NCBI GenBank assembly: GCA_900548005.1
Contig: URIZ01000003.1
Location: 1-64,000, forward strand
Source: an uncultured Eubacteriales bacterium
GTDB lineage: Bacteria > Bacillota > Clostridia > Christensenellales > CAG-917
Length of the DNA stretch: 64,000 nt
Direction of reading: 5' to 3'
Positions within the stretch are counted from its first letter, which is position 1. The number at the start of each line of letters is the position of its first letter. The notes below the pieces were generated by a model. The model did not search any database and was not told the origin of the DNA. It saw only the letters and a list, made by a program, of their open reading frames with translations. The translations under genes and the position numbers were made by a program. Shown here piece by piece: positions 61,801 through 64,000 of this stretch.

Positions 61801-63373
61801 CTTCGATACGGCAAGCGGCACAACCACATTCACAATCCGCTTCTACACCGATGAAAACGTGTACGGCACGTTCAGACTTCTCGACGAGAACGGCAACGAA
61901 CTCGGCAAGCTCTCCACTTCTCAAAAGCAAGCGTTTTTAGACTATGAGGCAAACAAGACCGACTATCTCGACACCAAAGCAAACGCAACCATAAACGGCA
62001 TAAACGTGAGCATGCTCACCCAAACCAAGCCGCAATACGTCCCGCTCATCAACCTCGGACTCCTTTGCATTACGCACGGTCAAATCGAAGACAAGGCAAC
62101 AAAACAACCCTACGTTTACGGCGATCGCGATAAGGCTGTCGCAAACAGCGTGATCTACTACAATTGCACCACCGTCACCGTCTCGGGACTCGAAGCAGGC
62201 AAAACCTACTACTATGACGTTGCCGGCAACTTTGAGTATAAAGACGAAGTCAACACCTTCTCTTTGCTCGATTTTGTCAAGCTCGACGGATACGAGAAAA
62301 AGGCTCTCTCCTTCACCACAGCAAAAGGCAAGGATGCGGACAAGTTTGAATTCCTTACAATCGCTGACATCCAAGGTATGATCCAAAGCATGTACGACGA
62401 AAGCCACGAGGCAGTCACCGCTCTTCTCAAAGACGAGCGCGTCAACGGCTACGACTTCATTCTCAACGCCGGCGATATGTGCGACAACAGCAAGAACTTC
62501 GGTCAATGGGGCATGGCTCTTGACACCTACAAGGACTTAACGCTCAACTCGTCCGTGTTCTTCACCTCGGGCAACCACGAGAACAACACCGGCGCAATGG
62601 GCAGATACTTCAACTACACAGAGATGAAGGACGGAGCGGCGCAACCAATCAGCGGCGAATACTACTCTTTCGACTACGCAAACGCGCACTTTGTGGTGCT
62701 CAACACCAACGATACCGATGAAAACGGACTCGCAAAAGACCAACTCGCATGGCTTGAAAACGACCTTACAAACACCGATGCAAAATGGAAATTCGTGCTT
62801 ATGCACAAGAGTTTGTACTCGGCAGGCTCGCATGCGTTCGACACCGAAGTCATCGCTATGAGAAGTCAACTCTCAAAACTCTTTGCAGAAAACGGAGTCA
62901 ACGTTGTGTTTGGCGGTCACGACCACACCTACACCGAAACTTATCTCGTCAACAAGGACGGCAAAGTTGTGGACAAGACCAATGCAGAAGGCGTGAGATA
63001 CACCGGTGACGGCGTTCTCTACATCACGCTCGGCACGCTCGGCACAAAGTTCTACAACTACAAAGAGAACAACACCACAACCGACAAATTCAACAAGGAC
63101 GGCAGCATTCTCTCCACGCTCGATTCTCAAACGTTCGGCAAAGTCAGCGTTGACGGAGACACCATCACCTACACCGGCTACTACTACAACCGCGCAACCG
63201 GCAAGATTGACGAAATCGGCGCAACCACTCTCACATCCGTTGCACCGCCCAAGGACAACAAGTTGACGACAATCCTGCTTGCAACAATCATTCCGTCAGT
63301 CGCAGTCATAGGCGTCGGCACGGGGCTCGGCATCCACTTCGGCAAGAAGAAAAAAGCAAAACTCAGCGCATAA
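58829..63373 (+). CDS. Giant surface protein with two metallophosphoesterase domains
   Basis: 1514 residues, exported and membrane-anchored. Signal or anchor segment at 10-30. First phosphoesterase domain about 45-490: HLSDIHYF (D53, H55), ATGDLSKNG, TPGNHDLY, CFHQNALPHWE and FTGHMHVCD. Residues about 500-940 are helical with no recognised domain. A beta region (about 950-1165) with VSGLEAGKTYYYDV resembles the fibronectin-III part of purple acid phosphatases. Second phosphoesterase domain about 1172-1440: IADIQG, NAGDMCD, TSGNHENN, LMHKSLY, GGHDHTY. C-terminal membrane helix (about 1480-1503) followed by KKKKAK; no sortase LPXTG. AAGGAGG precedes the ATG. Probably scavenges phosphate from extracellular esters; no substrate assigned. 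Confidence 0.88.
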   Translation: MSKSSTRRVPMVLIVVLAILLASLMSFSIVDGISKADENIVKQNSLSLGHLSDIHYFPLHHCYQDVKADNYKTSDFYDSMTGDTKLVLESGIILKQQVEALIKDAKNGKCPQFVLATGDLSKNGEATALVDVANSLRYMQNEIRKIAGYENFQVFATPGNHDLYNTSGALYSQKDGSARKSDALSAMQFALVFAGLGYPNANLTGDDGAIDLTEYLPEDYWFGEFTKDYQVSYNSDKVNIHYYNENLKAVASKTTTAEKLALYYAIGDVNNALSFSAEILNPGLEDYSLLVIDASDRQAADIGALVRINKSEYEALKAAGKAADFKYYLEKADGAINTDKEASADELARALASGSHVYRSTGLDHLCGGRLTEQLLNWMQKYCEQQKAEGKSTLGEETVIACFHQNALPHWEMEDEILKDFTIYNWENTAKRMLDMGIRYVFTGHMHVCDAMTYTDAAGRTLYDFQTGSCVSYYSPRRYTTISRYDANGKLGEDCVSNVMTLDTVGIKEVPSSNVFDAAPWDQAAFDAAIAIYKEAPTHANWEAVVATNSDYLAYIIQYDDMSRLSYNDYITKEIYSQLLDRLVSHFINQGTIDSLVSKVTDVVAGDNMVVGLVRSTLFPDIQVPSEEFEGDFDTVKIDSQKALCGLVDYILDTVLYDMPYKYNGETVNKVLDVVNKVVGNILDWSFGDENIQSSVNPANKGKMKVQDIASFILTAHTIGIEISFDETYDSIDAKYTEVACGEETFRFQQPTDATYRKRMLAALNDMCDQLESGVFVDRLLKALLNPVFSDEGSVLKTLLTHKFDFNNAVTKGYITKDEMTSLKDGLGKGLPGLLKLPVVKTALEKFGINLQLADDFSIDAENFVIADVVNDLLPAIKPIVAKLLGFTLDGNDVIGIVQNFLDSYLVDSFYKGLGGIAKDIVVTFATDVYPDLADFTNPAAPTTFQPHADYVYGNVKLSYLASLNKVSQVGATFNAATQDNGRVPSRVTANFDTASGTTTFTIRFYTDENVYGTFRLLDENGNELGKLSTSQKQAFLDYEANKTDYLDTKANATINGINVSMLTQTKPQYVPLINLGLLCITHGQIEDKATKQPYVYGDRDKAVANSVIYYNCTTVTVSGLEAGKTYYYDVAGNFEYKDEVNTFSLLDFVKLDGYEKKALSFTTAKGKDADKFEFLTIADIQGMIQSMYDESHEAVTALLKDERVNGYDFILNAGDMCDNSKNFGQWGMALDTYKDLTLNSSVFFTSGNHENNTGAMGRYFNYTEMKDGAAQPISGEYYSFDYANAHFVVLNTNDTDENGLAKDQLAWLENDLTNTDAKWKFVLMHKSLYSAGSHAFDTEVIAMRSQLSKLFAENGVNVVFGGHDHTYTETYLVNKDGKVVDKTNAEGVRYTGDGVLYITLGTLGTKFYNYKENNTTTDKFNKDGSILSTLDSQTFGKVSVDGDTITYTGYYYNRATGKIDEIGATTLTSVAPPKDNKLTTILLATIIPSVAVIGVGTGLGIHFGKKKKAKLSA

Positions 63374-63387
63374 CCTGCCTGTGCAAC

Positions 63388-63420
63388 AAAAAAGCGTTCA
63401 CCGTTTGGTGAACGCTTTTT
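63388..63420 (+). terminator. Terminator of the large phosphoesterase gene
   Basis: AAAAAAGCGTTCACC, loop GTTT, GGTGAACGCTTTTT. Confidence 0.9.
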
Positions 63421-63585
63421 CTTTTGCCAACCTACCGGCAAATGCGTGTATCATAAGTCAACGCGTATGCCATAGCTTTATTGTCAAAACATATTGCCTA
63501 TTCCAATATCCCGATTTGACGCTTATCTAAAAAAAGTTTGCCGTTTATTTGTTTATAATCCTACTTCAATTGCGGTTTTTTAGGC

Positions 63586-63750
63586 TCAGTAGTCTTCGCA
63601 ATCTCCGTCACAATCGTCGCACTCGCAATCTTCAACGGGATCGCCGCAGTCGTCACACTCATCATCGTACAGCCACGGCTCGTATGCGTCCGAACTCTTT
63701 TTTGTCGATTTGTCATCGGAATTGCCAAACAAAAAATCCAAAAGTCCCAT
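63586..63750 (-). CDS. 54-residue Cys/Asp-rich small protein
   Basis: Starts MGLLDFLFGNSDDKS and ends in a cluster of six cysteines and many aspartates (C32, C35, C42, C44, C47, C51; 15 Asp in total), e.g. CDDCGD and CECDDCDGDC. AAAAGGAGATTTTTT precedes the ATG, and TTGCAA-17-TATAAT lies just upstream (63771-63799), so it is a real gene. The amphipathic start could touch the membrane and the tail could bind metal; both are inference. I know no named family. Confidence 0.75.
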   Translation of the reverse strand: MGLLDFLFGNSDDKSTKKSSDAYEPWLYDDECDDCGDPVEDCECDDCDGDCEDY

Positions 63751-63770
63751 AAAAAATCTCCTTTTTGTTT

Positions 63771-63799
63771 ATTATATCACGCCCAAACGGCATTTGCAA
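63771..63799 (-). promoter_or_regulatory. Promoter of the Cys/Asp-rich gene
   Basis: TTGCAA (63799-63794), 17 nt, TATAAT (63776-63771) on the minus strand. Confidence 0.65.
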
Positions 63800-63914
63800 T
63801 GCAAAACAAATTGCATACATGCAAAAATCGGTAAAAACATGGTTCTAACAGGGTTATTTGATATTTAGACCTATAAAAAAAATTGATAATAGATTAAGAA
63901 TGTTCAAACTACCA

Positions 63915-64000
63915 AACACAGATGAGAGCGTATTTTTTTCATACGTTTTTTTGGAAAACTCTGGCGCAGTTATTCGTAGTTTTGCGCATTTTGTAAAACC
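63915..64000 (-). repeat. Degenerate hairpin element at the window edge
   Basis: On the minus strand keeps GAATAACTGCGCCAGAG and a short CGTAT/ATACG stem. A reading frame from outside the window ends at the TAA at 63970-63972 (last residues QNAQNYE), so the element probably again follows a stop codon, as do the other copies. Confidence 0.5.

Noticed and set aside
58829..63373. Second phosphoesterase domain as degenerate because DxH is DIQG
   Set aside because: Purple acid phosphatases lack His in the first motif, and the other four motifs are intact.

Overview
The window looks like a chromosomal segment of a spore-forming, monoderm, Clostridia-type bacterium. The evidence is the sporulation set (SpoIIGA, SigE, SigG, SigK, SpoIVB, SpoVD, a SpoIIM-like protein, YtfJ, two DacF carboxypeptidases, YlmC/YmxH, a Spo0A-type DNA-binding domain), a Firmicutes-style dcw cluster, a MurE with the meso-DAP DNPR motif, AAGGAGG-type ribosome sites and TTGACA/TATAAT promoters. 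No phage, CRISPR array or intact insertion sequence is visible. Species cannot be told from the sequence.

Layout. 1-1650: dispersed-repeat debris, rnhA and a membrane protein. 1946-13000 (minus): a large housekeeping/sporulation block reading scpA, scpB, a DUF2953 protein, ytfJ, dacF, rluB, surE, an HI0933 flavoprotein, a Cmk-PlsC fusion and an IspH-ribosomal S1 fusion. 13300-19940: second dacF, SpoIIM-like, orphan Spo0A output domain, spoIVB, a tandem array of structured hairpins, an FAD protein, sigK. 20150-25920: mgtE with a leader ORF, nrdR, ymxH, then sigG, sigE and spoIIGA. 26150-39860: the dcw cluster (mraZ, rsmH, an FtsL-like protein, spoVD, murE, mraY, murD, ftsW/spoVE, murA, then ftsA-ftsZ from a second promoter); murF, murG, murC and ftsQ are not in it. 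40250-48730: a clostridial coat-like hypothetical, a phosphoesterase, engB, clpX, clpP, tig, rqcH. 48740-55330: repeats, a PAP2 phosphatase, a probable 6S RNA, an M29 aminopeptidase, tandem repeats, an ene-reductase and tRNA-Glu(CUC). 55330-58600: tRNA-derived repeats and a metal-efflux operon (arsR, a separate HMA chaperone, P1B ATPase). 58829-63373: a 1514-residue surface protein with two phosphoesterase domains. 63586-63750: a 54-residue Cys/Asp-rich protein.

How it fits together: most genes serve two programmes, cell-wall synthesis/division and sporulation. SpoIIGA would process pro-SigE, SigE then SigG act in the two compartments, SpoIVB signals towards SigK activation, and SpoVD, SpoVE and DacF build spore peptidoglycan.

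Most unusual: (1) a family of about 100-nt elements placed directly after stop codons, each a hairpin whose two stems change while pairing is kept and whose internal loops stay constant; (2) a dispersed repeat in which the peptide HQADNLAKLRQEFLS survives through synonymous changes only; (3) five plus-strand genes whose -10 box ends 6-7 nt before the start codon, implying leaderless mRNAs; (4) several fused or extended core proteins.
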